Assembly (NCBI RefSeq): GCF_000754805.1
Contig: NZ_KN150732.1
Coordinates: forward strand, 1-41,687
Source: Yersinia frederiksenii ATCC 33641
Lineage (GTDB): Bacteria > Pseudomonadota > Gammaproteobacteria > Enterobacterales > Enterobacteriaceae
Reading direction: 5' to 3'
DNA: 41,687 nucleotides
The notes below the pieces were generated by a model that saw only the letters and a program-made list of their open reading frames with translations, made no database searches and was not told where the DNA came from. Of the stretch, positions 28,463 through 36,954 are shown piece after piece. Both the position numbers and the translations under genes were made by a program. Positions within the stretch are counted from its first letter, which is position 1. Every line of letters starts with the position of its first letter.

Positions 28463-29938
28463 TTAGCGGTTAACATTGATAATGGCATCGGCATAGTGAA
28501 CAGCACCGGCCAGCTTGATTGCGGACTGCATCACCGGCGCTTTACGTCCCTCGCGGTCAGCCTGTGCCTGTGATGCCACTGGTGGGGCGTAAACGTAATA
28601 TCCCTTAGTCAGGGTGTCGCCGGTTTCCAACACGCCGAAACTATCACCACCCCATACACCGGGAGCCACCAGCCCGTTAGTGACCGACTGATCCAGTGAT
28701 TTCTCTACATTGGCTAGCAAACGGGTTACGCCTGCATCTGTTTGTGGGATTTTGGTGGTGCTGGTAAATAGCAGGTTGTAGAGGTTGTTCTGTACGTAGT
28801 TCTGCAACCAGTCGAGGCCGTGGCGCTCATCAAAGAAATCGCCATTACACATCACACCTTCCTGAATAATTGCCGTGTCGTTGTCGTAATTGACGAACAC
28901 ATTGCAATTCTTCGCTTTCAGCGCATTGGCTTGCGACTGGGAAAGTGATTCAGCGGTAATGCCAGGCTGTTGTTTAAACTTCAGCGTGATGGTGGTGTTA
29001 TTGCCGTTAAAGTTCACGGTAAAGGCACGACCAAAGATAGAGGCAGCGGCATACGGGCTGGAACTGGAATACTGCACCAGGGTACGAGCATAATTTGCCG
29101 ACTTAAGCTTGCTGGCGATATCCGTATCAATGTCTGCATCCAGCGCAGAGGTTACCTGCGTGGTGTGGCCGTAAATCCGTGATACATCGTCGCTTTGGAT
29201 AAATGAGGCGATGCTGACCACATCAGCATCACTCAATGACGGGTCAGCAATAATCAGCCCATACCAGCGGGTAGACATATCGGCCAGTTTATAAATACAC
29301 GCCTGAATGGTTTCCATCGTCAAGCCCTGAACGGGCAGCGCTCCGGCGCTCTCAATCAATCCCATCAGTGCAGAAATATCGGTGCCTGTGGTATTAGCTG
29401 AGCCATAACCTACTGCCGAATCTTTGCCTGTGGTTTTGGATGTAATGATAAAGCGGCTACCATTCCAGATAACGGTTGCTGTGGTGAGCTTATCAGCCAC
29501 ACGCGCCGCAACACCGTTCAGGTTGGTTTCCGCTGACCAGTCAACGCCAGTTACTGTCTTGACCGTACCATCTACCGTGATTTTCATCGAACCATCTACC
29601 ACGGCGGTAAAGTTAGCCATAAGCTGCTGCGTCGGGTTCAAAATCGCCCCGCGCAACAATCCGGCCGCATCTTCTTTCACCCAGCGCCCAACATAGGAAT
29701 CAATCGGTTGCGGTGACTGCTGATAATACAAATTCGCGGCTTTATACTCTGGTGCATCCAGACCAAAGTCAGATGCAATATCCGTCGCACTGGAATAGCT
29801 GCGCAGGCGTTCGTGAGCATCGATAACAGGCGACGGGCCAACCACCAGCAGGGAACCAAAGTTCCGAGCCATGGCAGCACGCACAGCCATATTCACCGTC
29901 ACATTGACGATGTTAGAAACAGGTAATCCCTGCGACAT
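28463..29938 (-). CDS. Contractile tail sheath protein, DUF3383
   Basis: This 491-residue protein matches DUF3383, the sheath-type protein of this tail class. It begins [34 protein letters not shown], has [32 protein letters not shown] near residues 48-79, and ends with [47 protein letters not shown] sheath gene before a tube gene shows that the phage is a myovirus. The ATG 29938 is preceded by GGAGAA. Confidence 0.9.
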   Translation of the reverse strand: MSQGLPVSNIVNVTVNMAVRAAMARNFGSLLVVGPSPVIDAHERLRSYSSATDIASDFGLDAPEYKAANLYYQQSPQPIDSYVGRWVKEDAAGLLRGAILNPTQQLMANFTAVVDGSMKITVDGTVKTVTGVDWSAETNLNGVAARVADKLTTATVIWNGSRFIITSKTTGKDSAVGYGSANTTGTDISALMGLIESAGALPVQGLTMETIQACIYKLADMSTRWYGLIIADPSLSDADVVSIASFIQSDDVSRIYGHTTQVTSALDADIDTDIASKLKSANYARTLVQYSSSSPYAAASIFGRAFTVNFNGNNTTITLKFKQQPGITAESLSQSQANALKAKNCNVFVNYDNDTAIIQEGVMCNGDFFDERHGLDWLQNYVQNNLYNLLFTSTTKIPQTDAGVTRLLANVEKSLDQSVTNGLVAPGVWGGDSFGVLETGDTLTKGYYVYAPPVASQAQADREGRKAPVMQSAIKLAGAVHYADAIINVNR

Positions 29939-29942
29939 GAGG

Positions 29943-30491
29943 TTATTCTCCGAAGAATTTAACGGGTGCGGAGGTCAGCGATTTAATGCCGTACTCGCGT
30001 ATCACTTTGCGGCGTAACTTGATGGTGATATCGAAACGACGTACCCATTTGTTATTAATGAGTTCAGGAAATGGCGTAATGTGACTGCATCGGGCCAGAG
30101 AAAGCCCCATCGTTACCAGTTCGTCGTTATTTTGGGTGATTGTCAGACCGTCACGAAATTGGGCTGCATAACGCTGACCACTAGGGCCGTAGAAACTCGC
30201 CATACATTCTATTTCTTCGTGTCGCCATAACTCGGTACTGTTTTCTGTTTGGTTCTCAAAGGCTGGGCCGGAATCGTCGGGTATGTCAATAATCCCAAAA
30301 CCACACCAATTAACATTAGCCTCCATGATTGGGGGTTGGACTGCGGTCCATCGTGGGCGAACGTAACCATCGGGTAACCCGGAGACTCCCCTCAACCATT
30401 GGCTAAGTTGTCGCTCCAGTGCCTCATCATATGAGGGGCCCTCAACGATTGGCGTTAGCCATCCAGCCTCATTACTGCTGTTGTTGCTCAA
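29943..30491 (-). CDS. Neck terminator protein, gp12-like
   Basis: The best start is TTG 30491 with GGAGGG 7-8 nt upstream; it gives [13 protein letters not shown], the usual opening of this family, in a 182-residue product. An in-frame ATG at 30506 lacks a ribosome site. Family-like parts are [68 protein letters not shown] and [25 protein letters not shown]. The protein should cap the tail at the neck. It lies between the joining protein and the sheath. Confidence 0.75.
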   Translation of the reverse strand: MSNNSSNEAGWLTPIVEGPSYDEALERQLSQWLRGVSGLPDGYVRPRWTAVQPPIMEANVNWCGFGIIDIPDDSGPAFENQTENSTELWRHEEIECMASFYGPSGQRYAAQFRDGLTITQNNDELVTMGLSLARCSHITPFPELINNKWVRRFDITIKLRRKVIREYGIKSLTSAPVKFFGE

Positions 30492-30870
30492 TGGGAATCC
30501 CTCCATCGAACGGCAGGAGTTCACAGTGCGCCTGAACGAATCCCGCACCATACGCCGTATAGGGGTCAACAAACGTCACACGATAATCACGATTCTGGTA
30601 GGTCACGATATCGGCATCACGCCCCGTTTGTCCTTGGGTCAATCTCTCGACGGTCACAATAAGAATTGCACCACCAATAACATTCCCTGACATCATCCGG
30701 CGCGATTCAAGCGAGCGGTCTATGGTAACCACACCCGCGAAACCCTTTTCAATGACGGTATTGGTGGCGAATCCGTCAGCATCAACCGTTTGAATGTTTC
30801 GTTTAACGACCAGTGACATGTCACAGAAGTCCGGATCAAACAGCACGTCAGTAACATCAAGATTTGGCAT
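30472..30870 (-). CDS. Head-tail joining / neck protein
   Basis: This 132-residue protein begins [25 protein letters not shown] and contains GGAILIVTVERLTQGQTGRDADIVTYQNRDYRVTFVDPYTAYGAGFVQAHCELLPF. Beta-rich and of the right size for a head-tail joining protein, it overlaps the HK97 gp10-like gene by 14 nt and the neck terminator gene by 20 nt. The FCDMS stretch is encoded by palindrome copy D. Confidence 0.7.
   Translation of the reverse strand: MPNLDVTDVLFDPDFCDMSLVVKRNIQTVDADGFATNTVIEKGFAGVVTIDRSLESRRMMSGNVIGGAILIVTVERLTQGQTGRDADIVTYQNRDYRVTFVDPYTAYGAGFVQAHCELLPFDGGIPIEQQQQ
30812..30825. repeat. Palindrome copy D, AGTGACATGTCACA
   Basis: The 12-bp core GTGACATGTCAC is a perfect palindrome and matches copies B and C at 13 of 14 positions. 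Read on the coding strand it again gives Cys-Asp-Met-Ser, here in a late gene. Confidence 0.75.
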
Positions 30871-31450
30871 TTTTACTCCTCACAACATACGTCATGGCGC
30901 GGCGATACTGCCCCTCATCAATCAGTGGGCGAGCGTTGGTATTACTGATTAACTGACCAGAGTCATTCTTATCCATAATGGCTCCCTCTGCTGCTCGTCG
31001 GGCTAATTCCCTTGCTGCGCCCTTTCGTCCACGCCGAGCCCTTGCTGCGATCGTACTATCAGCCAAAGGAACGAGATTGGTGACAGTCATGTAGCGCTTG
31101 ACGGCATTGCTGGCGATTAACCCCGCCTGATTAAGTGCTTTATCTGCAGCCCCTGAGTTACCATCAAATGTGGCCTGCGCTGCCTGCTTGAGTTTTTCTA
31201 TCGTCCTATCCTGTACAGATTGAACGCCAGGTTGCAGATGGGGCCGCGCTGGGATGTTTTGAGCGGGAGAGCCGTACTCGTTTATGTAACCTATTTGAGC
31301 ATTACCTATTGTTACCTTCTCTCCCTCCTCTGGGCTTCGTCCACTAGTTGACTCGGGAATACCCACCAGCACATCCTTATTACCGATGGCCTTAAGTGCC
31401 GCCAGCACATCATTTGTTTTATCTACCCGTACCTTTAAGCCGCTTTTCAT
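30857..31450 (-). CDS. HK97 gp10-like / neck protein
   Basis: This 197-residue basic protein has [51 protein letters not shown] at about 26-76, the G-x-P, N-E-Y-G and I-P-x-R-P-F/H-L-x-P pattern of gp10-type head-tail completion proteins. The C-terminal half is helical and rich in Arg ([23 protein letters not shown]). It overlaps both neighbours by a few bases. Confidence 0.8.
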   Translation of the reverse strand: MKSGLKVRVDKTNDVLAALKAIGNKDVLVGIPESTSGRSPEEGEKVTIGNAQIGYINEYGSPAQNIPARPHLQPGVQSVQDRTIEKLKQAAQATFDGNSGAADKALNQAGLIASNAVKRYMTVTNLVPLADSTIAARARRGRKGAARELARRAAEGAIMDKNDSGQLISNTNARPLIDEGQYRRAMTYVVRSKNAKS

Positions 31451-31851
31451 AGCTGCCGCCCCCCAGCGCCAAACATGAGGATGATCTGGTAGAACTCAGC
31501 GCCGTAGCGGGTGAAATTCCAGAATCCGGCGTCAGGGTTCAGCGTGGCGCTATTGTCATAGCTCACCGAAACCTTATCGACACTCTTAGAAGCCGCTACA
31601 CCACTCGTTGCTCCACTAGCACCGCCCAGCGCCGCCGATTGCATGTCTTTCGCTTGCAATGTCATGTAATGAGCGACAAATAACTCAACCAGATAGGGGA
31701 ACATATTACCTAGCAGGTTCTCATCAAGAAGGTTGTCAGCAAGCGATAAGCGGAATTGTATTGCGGTGTTCGTGTATCGGGCCTCATTCTCAAACTGAGG
31801 GAAATCAGTCCTGAACTGCGCTGGTGTCGGTAGGTTTTTGTTCCTTGCCAT
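31447..31851 (-). CDS. DUF4054 head-tail connector protein
   Basis: This 134-residue protein begins [44 protein letters not shown] and has [46 protein letters not shown]. This is the DUF4054 pattern, an adaptor that binds the portal ring (gp6-like). It overlaps the gene upstream by 47 nt in another frame. Confidence 0.82.
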   Translation of the reverse strand: MARNKNLPTPAQFRTDFPQFENEARYTNTAIQFRLSLADNLLDENLLGNMFPYLVELFVAHYMTLQAKDMQSAALGGASGATSGVAASKSVDKVSVSYDNSATLNPDAGFWNFTRYGAEFYQIILMFGAGGRQL

Positions 31852-32146
31852 TTACTTTCACCTTCGGCTTAGTCAGCTCATCGATTTGCTTCTGCATCTC
31901 AAGGATGGTGTGATCACGCGCCGCAAGTTCCAGAACTTGATCATCGATTTGCTTCTGCATCTCAAGGATGGACGCTTGCAGGTCGGTATTACTTTGTTCA
32001 ATCTCGCCGTCAATAACCTCCGCGTGTGCCAGAGTGAACCAGTGCTCAGCAACGTCTTTGGTGACCGTGTGAGTGCCAACGAGAAAGGCGATATCTTGCT
32101 GTCCAGGCAGGGACAATTTAAAAGGGGTGTGTACTGCAATTTTCAT
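31805..32146 (-). CDS. STY1053-like head protein with coiled-coil duplication
   Basis: The protein has 113 residues from ATG 32146 (AAGGTGAA upstream; an ATG one codon earlier is possible). The start [46 protein letters not shown] resembles the STY1053 family of phage-associated proteins beside capsid genes. The second half is a coiled coil in which LEMQKQID occurs twice, 21 residues (three heptads) apart, because of an exact DNA duplication. Function is unknown. Confidence 0.7.
   Translation of the reverse strand: MKIAVHTPFKLSLPGQQDIAFLVGTHTVTKDVAEHWFTLAHAEVIDGEIEQSNTDLQASILEMQKQIDDQVLELAARDHTILEMQKQIDELTKPKVKVNGKEQKPTDTSAVQD
31878..31971. repeat. 31-bp direct repeat, 63-bp period
   Basis: Positions 31878-31908 and 31941-31971 are identical over 31 bp. 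The period of 63 bp equals 21 codons, keeping the frame and the heptad register of the coiled coil. Confidence 0.9.
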
Positions 32147-32186
32147 CATTTCACCTTACTGGCCTCCTGCGAGGCCATCAGAGTTA

Positions 32187-33131
32187 TTAAATGCCGTCGA
32201 AATAAGCCAGCGTTTCGATGTAAGGGGCTTCAACCACACCCAACTTCCCGTAATAGGTCACCAGCTGCCACAGTCCGCGATACTGGATCGGGATGCTGGT
32301 CAGCGGCACTAATGGGAATCGCACATATTTACGGTCGTTGGTGTAGGCCACCATCCGATCTTTACCCGCCACACCTGCACCTTTTAGCCACTTCACCGCG
32401 CGGATATTCAGAGGAATACCGTTTTGATGGAAAGCGATAGTGTTCGTGGTCAAATAGGTTAGCAATGACTGATTACCGGCATCAGACACGATAACCTGCG
32501 CCAGATAAGCGTATTGCTCAGGTGGTAACAGCAGGTCTTTCGGTACTACGGTATAGCCAGATGCAGCCCATGCATCGGAAAGCACCTTGTTAATGGAATC
32601 GCGAATTTCCGCAACGGTCGAGGTCAACCACGGTTTCACCGCATTACCAATCGCCACACCGTTGTAGTTGGCCAGACCTTTTACGCCCAGATCGGTATCA
32701 CCGCGATAAACCTGTTCATCGGCATCCATATGCCATTTCAACACCATGCCGTCATATTTCTGCGTATCAATTGGACGGCCCACTTGTTGAGCGGCAGCTA
32801 ATTCAATCACTGTCCAACCCAACTCCATCCCCCACAAGGTCAGCGGGAAACCTTTTTTATCGATATCAACATTAACACCTGCGAGTGCCGTTGATTCCTG
32901 ACTAACCCAGTTCTTACCTTTTGGATTGGCACCGGTACCAGCAACACCAAAGCCGGTTTTAGTGAATGAGCTGATCTCGTCAGCAATATTCACATCTTCA
33001 CGAAATTGAATGTCACGGGTGTAAGTTGTCCCCACCAACGGCAGGTTAATCTCTGGGTCTAATCGCTCCAGTTCCCCGATGAGGAATGCGCCGCTGGCAT
33101 CAATGGTGCGCTGGCTGTCGTAAGTGATCAT
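32187..33131 (-). CDS. Major capsid protein (DUF2184-like, HK97 fold)
   Basis: This 314-residue protein begins MITYDSQRTIDASGAFLIGELERLDPEINLPLVGTTYTRDIQFRED and contains GFPLTLWGMELGWTVIELAAAQQVGRPIDTQK and FPLVPLTSIPIQYRGLWQLVTYYGKLGVVEAPYIETLAYFDGI at the end, the DUF2184 pattern of capsid proteins in this phage group. It follows the decoration-like and protease/scaffold genes as expected. No N-terminal delta domain is evident, so the scaffold is probably supplied by the DUF2213 protein. Confidence 0.88.
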   Translation of the reverse strand: MITYDSQRTIDASGAFLIGELERLDPEINLPLVGTTYTRDIQFREDVNIADEISSFTKTGFGVAGTGANPKGKNWVSQESTALAGVNVDIDKKGFPLTLWGMELGWTVIELAAAQQVGRPIDTQKYDGMVLKWHMDADEQVYRGDTDLGVKGLANYNGVAIGNAVKPWLTSTVAEIRDSINKVLSDAWAASGYTVVPKDLLLPPEQYAYLAQVIVSDAGNQSLLTYLTTNTIAFHQNGIPLNIRAVKWLKGAGVAGKDRMVAYTNDRKYVRFPLVPLTSIPIQYRGLWQLVTYYGKLGVVEAPYIETLAYFDGI

Positions 33132-33143
33132 ATTGATTGTTCC

Positions 33144-33635
33144 TTAAATCTTGTAAGAGATTTCAGTGTTACCAGCGGCATCACCGGCACCCGTGAAATA
33201 AGCGTTAGGTAGCACTACGGTAGTGTCAGCAATCGCGGTAGCCAGCACAGAACCCAACGGGCTAGCGTCGGTAGCATCAGCGATACGGATGTAGACAGGC
33301 GCGCCCTTAGTCACACCCGCAGCTGTAGCCCCAATATTGACCGACATGTAACCGCGCTTTAGCGCATCACCAGCGAAGTTGTTGCTGGTACCGATTTGGC
33401 GCACTTTGTCTGGCGTTGATGTGGTAGGGAATGGTCGGACAAAGATGCCGACGATTTTGTCTGCGGTATCGTCCTCTTCCAGCGGTACAAAGAAATTGCC
33501 ACTGAATTTACCGGCCAGCCCGTACTGGATAAATGGATCGGCCGTATTAATCAGTACCGGCTCAATAGTCAGATCCTGAGGGCGCGAAACGGCCCCGGCA
33601 ATGCCCGCAGGCATCCGGAATAAATATGCTGTCAT
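33144..33635 (-). CDS. Probable capsid decoration / cement protein
   Basis: This 163-residue protein lies between the protease/scaffold gene and the major capsid gene. It begins MTAYLFRMPAGIAGAVSRPQDLTIEPVLI and ends GDAAGNTEISYKI. The middle, NNFAGDALKRGYMSVNIGATAAGVTKGAPVYIRI, is beta-rich like structural cement proteins of other phages. The call rests on position and general look. Confidence 0.65.
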   Translation of the reverse strand: MTAYLFRMPAGIAGAVSRPQDLTIEPVLINTADPFIQYGLAGKFSGNFFVPLEEDDTADKIVGIFVRPFPTTSTPDKVRQIGTSNNFAGDALKRGYMSVNIGATAAGVTKGAPVYIRIADATDASPLGSVLATAIADTTVVLPNAYFTGAGDAAGNTEISYKI

Positions 33636-33638
33636 GAA

Positions 33639-34865
33639 TTAGTTTCCTTTTTTAGCCCAGAACGCGGCGTTCTGTTTATTGAGGTCGGCGGCGGTAGGTC
33701 GGCGATTTGGAGAAGCAGAATCAGTGGTTCGGTGGTTCAACTGAATGTTATTGCGGCCCTTGGCGATCTCGCTGGCGGCAATGAATGCCGCATCAAGGGA
33801 GAGTTTCGGCATCTTGGCAAAGTCTGGCTTATCGCCAACAATGCCTTTCAGCAATTTCTCGCCCTCGGTGGTTTTAAACGCCGCATCCAATACAGTTCGT
33901 TTAAAGGATGCCAGCTTTCCACCCTCTGGCAATTTAATGCCAGGTACAATCAATTCAGCACGGGAAACAACATCCTGATGATAAGCAGCATCGCTGGTAA
34001 TACGTCGGCCCTCTTCCTCCTCATCCGGATCGGAGTCGGTGGTTGAACCCAATTTTTCCAGAATCGCAGCTAAGGTCGTCTCCATAGCAGCAACACGGGT
34101 TTCGATATCACCACTATCGTTAGTCGCTATAGCATCTAATTCAGGTTCCTGTTTCGGTAACGGCTGTTGCGGGTTAATGGTGATATTGATGGCCTTTGGC
34201 AATTCGCCAGTACCTTCATCATTAGTCAGCTCAGTAGGGACGCTTTCCATTGCCTCCTCCATCGCTGCCGCGTCTTTGGTTTTAATTGCTCGGCGTAGCT
34301 TAGCTAGCCAGGTGTTATTGGTTGTCATACGTTTACTATCTCCAATTGAACAGCGTTTCCCTGCGCGTCCCGTAGGTACGAGGGCAACATGGTTAGCTAT
34401 AATGTCGTGCTGACGGGCTTTGCCTACGGCGGTTTGCTGATATTCGGCATCGTAGCCAGCCGAAATCTGATCGACACCATCGTCAAGAATTGCCGATATT
34501 GCTTCGGCCTTCTTCACCACGATGTCGGCGATCATTAAATCTGATTGGTCACCGGTTCCGCGCCTGACGTTTTGAACGTGTCCAACGGCATAGCGCCCCC
34601 AGTTGTCAGGGGTGACATCTTCGATGGGGTGGGAAACTGTGAACGTCATTCCCTCAAAGCTGGCGAGTGTCTCAGGGCGAAAAACATCCGCCTCAGACCT
34701 TTCAACGAGAATTTCTCCGTCACTGTCAGGTTCGATATCGTCCAGCTCTTCACCGCCATAAAGCTGTACCCCGGTTCGGCCTATTGGCACGTCTTTGCAC
34801 AATAGGCCACCGTCGCTCATGGTGAAGCGTGTCTCCCCTAGGCGGGAGTTATAGAAATATTGCAT
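33639..34865 (-). CDS. DUF2213 prohead protease / scaffold protein
   Basis: This 408-residue protein has an N-terminal domain of about 180 residues that matches DUF2213 (MQYFYNSRLGETRFTMSDGGLLCKDVPIGRTGVQLY, ASFEGMTFTVSHPIEDVTPDNWGRYAVGHV, QISAGYDAEY, IIANHVALVPTGRAG), thought to be a capsid maturation protease. Candidate catalytic residues are His88 and Ser139 or the late His. The rest, with a coiled-coil stretch near TRVAAMETTLAAILEKLG, looks like an internal scaffold. It lies between portal/MuF and capsid genes. Confidence 0.8.
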   Translation of the reverse strand: MQYFYNSRLGETRFTMSDGGLLCKDVPIGRTGVQLYGGEELDDIEPDSDGEILVERSEADVFRPETLASFEGMTFTVSHPIEDVTPDNWGRYAVGHVQNVRRGTGDQSDLMIADIVVKKAEAISAILDDGVDQISAGYDAEYQQTAVGKARQHDIIANHVALVPTGRAGKRCSIGDSKRMTTNNTWLAKLRRAIKTKDAAAMEEAMESVPTELTNDEGTGELPKAINITINPQQPLPKQEPELDAIATNDSGDIETRVAAMETTLAAILEKLGSTTDSDPDEEEEGRRITSDAAYHQDVVSRAELIVPGIKLPEGGKLASFKRTVLDAAFKTTEGEKLLKGIVGDKPDFAKMPKLSLDAAFIAASEIAKGRNNIQLNHRTTDSASPNRRPTAADLNKQNAAFWAKKGN

Positions 34866-34868
34866 GGG

Positions 34869-35633
34869 TTATCTTTCCGGAATGATGACTTCGCAGTAAC
34901 AACGACAGTTAGGTAATGCACCCGCATGCCCCGTCATGCCGTCAAGAGTTGGCGGGTTATCCCAGCGAACAAACTTACCCTCCATTTTCTGATGTGAATG
35001 ACGGACATCGCTATCCTCGGCTGTGCGCCAGATGTAACCACTGGAACCGATAGAGAGCGAACGGGCCTGAGTTAGTGCCGTTGATGCCCGCCCTATTTCT
35101 GTACGGGCGATCATGTTGGCGCGAGATACTGCCACATCGCCAGATTTAGCTATTTCTTTAGCAAATGGTCCGGACCGCCCTCCGTTGATTACCGCCTCTA
35201 TCGCCTGATTATGGATATCTTGCACCCGGTCAGCGGCTTGCAATGGCAGTGACTTGATGAGTTTTATCTGTTCTTCAACGATACTGCGCGCTACCTGCCC
35301 CACTGATGTGTTTTCTACTATCTGGCGCAAACCAACGGATATTTCCTGCGAATTACTGCGCCACATCGCGACGTCTTTTGCGTTAACAGCATCAAACATC
35401 TTGCTGGCGGTGGTTCTGGCCCATCCGTCAATCAGGTCTGAATAACGGTTAAGGCTATCCATAACGTTATAAACAGAATCATTAGAACCATCGTAAGTAC
35501 CATTTACGATATCCCCGACCATTCGCGCTATCTTTCGTAGCTGCGTTTGATATTGGATTTCTGCGCGCCGTGATTTCAGGCGGGTTGAGATCTGCGTTTT
35601 CGCCGAGGTTCGGCGGGTCGATGTCTTTCGCAC
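34869..35633 (-). CDS. Head morphogenesis protein, Mu gpF-like
   Basis: The protein has 254 residues from GTG 35633 (GAGGA upstream). The C-terminal half has the MuF signature: SRANMIARTEIGRASTALTQARSLSIGSSGYIWRTAEDSDVRHSHQKMEGKFVRWDNPPTLDGMTGHAGALPNCRCYCEV, with the usual H-x-x-x-x-G and P-N-C-R-C ends. Such proteins are minor head parts bound to the portal. Its first 152 nt overlap the end of the portal gene; a start at 35522 would still overlap by 41 nt. Confidence 0.88.
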   Translation of the reverse strand: MRKTSTRRTSAKTQISTRLKSRRAEIQYQTQLRKIARMVGDIVNGTYDGSNDSVYNVMDSLNRYSDLIDGWARTTASKMFDAVNAKDVAMWRSNSQEISVGLRQIVENTSVGQVARSIVEEQIKLIKSLPLQAADRVQDIHNQAIEAVINGGRSGPFAKEIAKSGDVAVSRANMIARTEIGRASTALTQARSLSIGSSGYIWRTAEDSDVRHSHQKMEGKFVRWDNPPTLDGMTGHAGALPNCRCYCEVIIPER

Positions 35634-36954
35634 TCTCTATATCCTCATCGCTGATGCTTGAGCCGATACCGATAATGCCTGCTTTGTCCCTGAGTTCAGT
35701 CATGCCGCCCTGTAACGTCAGCAAGCCTGAGTCCATTGCAGCATTGATAGTATTGACGGTTTGCTCTGCCACAGTCGCCCGGTCAGGTTCGGTCATCTGC
35801 CAAAGAGGGTTGAAATCAAAGGAGAAGCCGTCAGGCAGTGCCGTACCAAACTCGGAGTGGTGGATCACTTGAAATAATCGGCGCAGTGGACGACGCAAAC
35901 GACGCTCTTGTTGAGTACCGATATTGTCGTAGTAGTTAGCCAGGTCAGCATCACCGGTTGAGAACCCCGCAGGGGACTGACCAAACAAACGCACCAACGG
36001 GATACCAATGGCACCGGCTATCTGTTGGGCAAACTGCGCCATCACATCAGACAGACCACCGAATGCGTAACTGTGGGTTTCAAACGTATCGGTCGCATCC
36101 ATGAGGGTGAGGCCCTCCGTACTTTGGAATTGCCGGATCATGTCCATGCTTTTCATTAGCCCATCAAATGCCTTGCCCCCCATGGCGACCAGCTCACGAA
36201 ACTTATTGATTTTGTAGGTGCGTAAGTGCGCCTTAAAAATCAACTGAGCCGCGCCAGTCGAGGTGCTATCGAATGCTAGCAACCTGTCAAACAGCCGCTC
36301 TATAACCGACATGCCCCATTCGTTTTCTGTTCGCTTTTGCTGGTATGGGAGACCAACACCATCAAGGCGGATCACCCTGCTGTGGTGTATTTTCATACTT
36401 GGGATGCCGCTGCCCGTGGTCACCACCTGATAATATTTAGGCATGCCGAGATCTGGACCCATTTCTGTCACTCTATCGCTGATGGTTGGGTTAACCATCC
36501 ATCGGTCGAGCACCAGCAAGCCTTTAAACGCATCTTTACCGATGGTCTCTACCCGCATAGGGGTTTCAGGCGCTTGACCGTCAATCATGATGAAACCAAT
36601 TGCGCCACCGTACAGTCGTGACCATTTGATCGTATCGTTGATAGCATCCCAGAGTGATAGCTCTTCCCAGCGCCCCTCAATCCGCATCTTGGCATCCGGT
36701 GCCATCTTAGAGGTGATGTTAATCCCCTTACGGGTCATATCATCAGCGATAGTGTCAACCGCCGCGCCCACCAGCCATGACGACCGGTAAGCGTTTTCTA
36801 TCAGTTGGCGGTTGCGAGACGTCCAATTCGGTTGGTAGCTATAATCCGCGCTCTGGTTCTCGGTGCGCAGCCCATAGCGAGCGGTGAGGTTTTGATAGCT
36901 ATCGGTGGTTCTCTGCGGTGATGACGCCTTGCCTGTTCTACGTTTTCTCGACAT
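35482..36954 (-). CDS. Portal protein, DUF1073
   Basis: This 490-residue protein has parts typical of DUF1073 portals: RNRQLIENAYRSSWLVGAAVDTIADDMTRKGI, WSRLYGGAIGFIMIDGQ, YYQVVTTGSGIPSMKIHHSRVIRLDGVGLPYQQKRTENEWGMSVIERLFDRLLAFDSTSTG, IAGAIGIPLVRLFGQSPAGFSTGDADLANYYDNI. The dodecameric ring is the door for DNA packaging and exit. In databases this domain is also named after the anti-CBASS protein Acb1 because some members are fused to an Acb1 phosphoesterase; no such H-x-T motif pair is seen here. The start abuts the terminase stop. Confidence 0.9.
   Translation of the reverse strand: MSRKRRTGKASSPQRTTDSYQNLTARYGLRTENQSADYSYQPNWTSRNRQLIENAYRSSWLVGAAVDTIADDMTRKGINITSKMAPDAKMRIEGRWEELSLWDAINDTIKWSRLYGGAIGFIMIDGQAPETPMRVETIGKDAFKGLLVLDRWMVNPTISDRVTEMGPDLGMPKYYQVVTTGSGIPSMKIHHSRVIRLDGVGLPYQQKRTENEWGMSVIERLFDRLLAFDSTSTGAAQLIFKAHLRTYKINKFRELVAMGGKAFDGLMKSMDMIRQFQSTEGLTLMDATDTFETHSYAFGGLSDVMAQFAQQIAGAIGIPLVRLFGQSPAGFSTGDADLANYYDNIGTQQERRLRRPLRRLFQVIHHSEFGTALPDGFSFDFNPLWQMTEPDRATVAEQTVNTINAAMDSGLLTLQGGMTELRDKAGIIGIGSSISDEDIESAKDIDPPNLGENADLNPPEITARRNPISNAATKDSANGRGYRKWYLRWF

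Noticed and set aside
32161-32176. GGCCTC / GAGGCC hairpin after the capsid gene as a terminator
   Set aside because: A good stem but no T-run on either side; kept out of the feature list.
31838-32440. Plus-strand 200-codon frame across the capsid region
   Set aside because: Opposite two well-supported head genes; no ribosome site and no recognisable domain.
35482-36954. Anti-CBASS Acb1 activity of the portal protein
   Set aside because: Only the DUF1073 portal part is present; the paired H-x-T/S motifs of the Acb1 phosphoesterase were not found.
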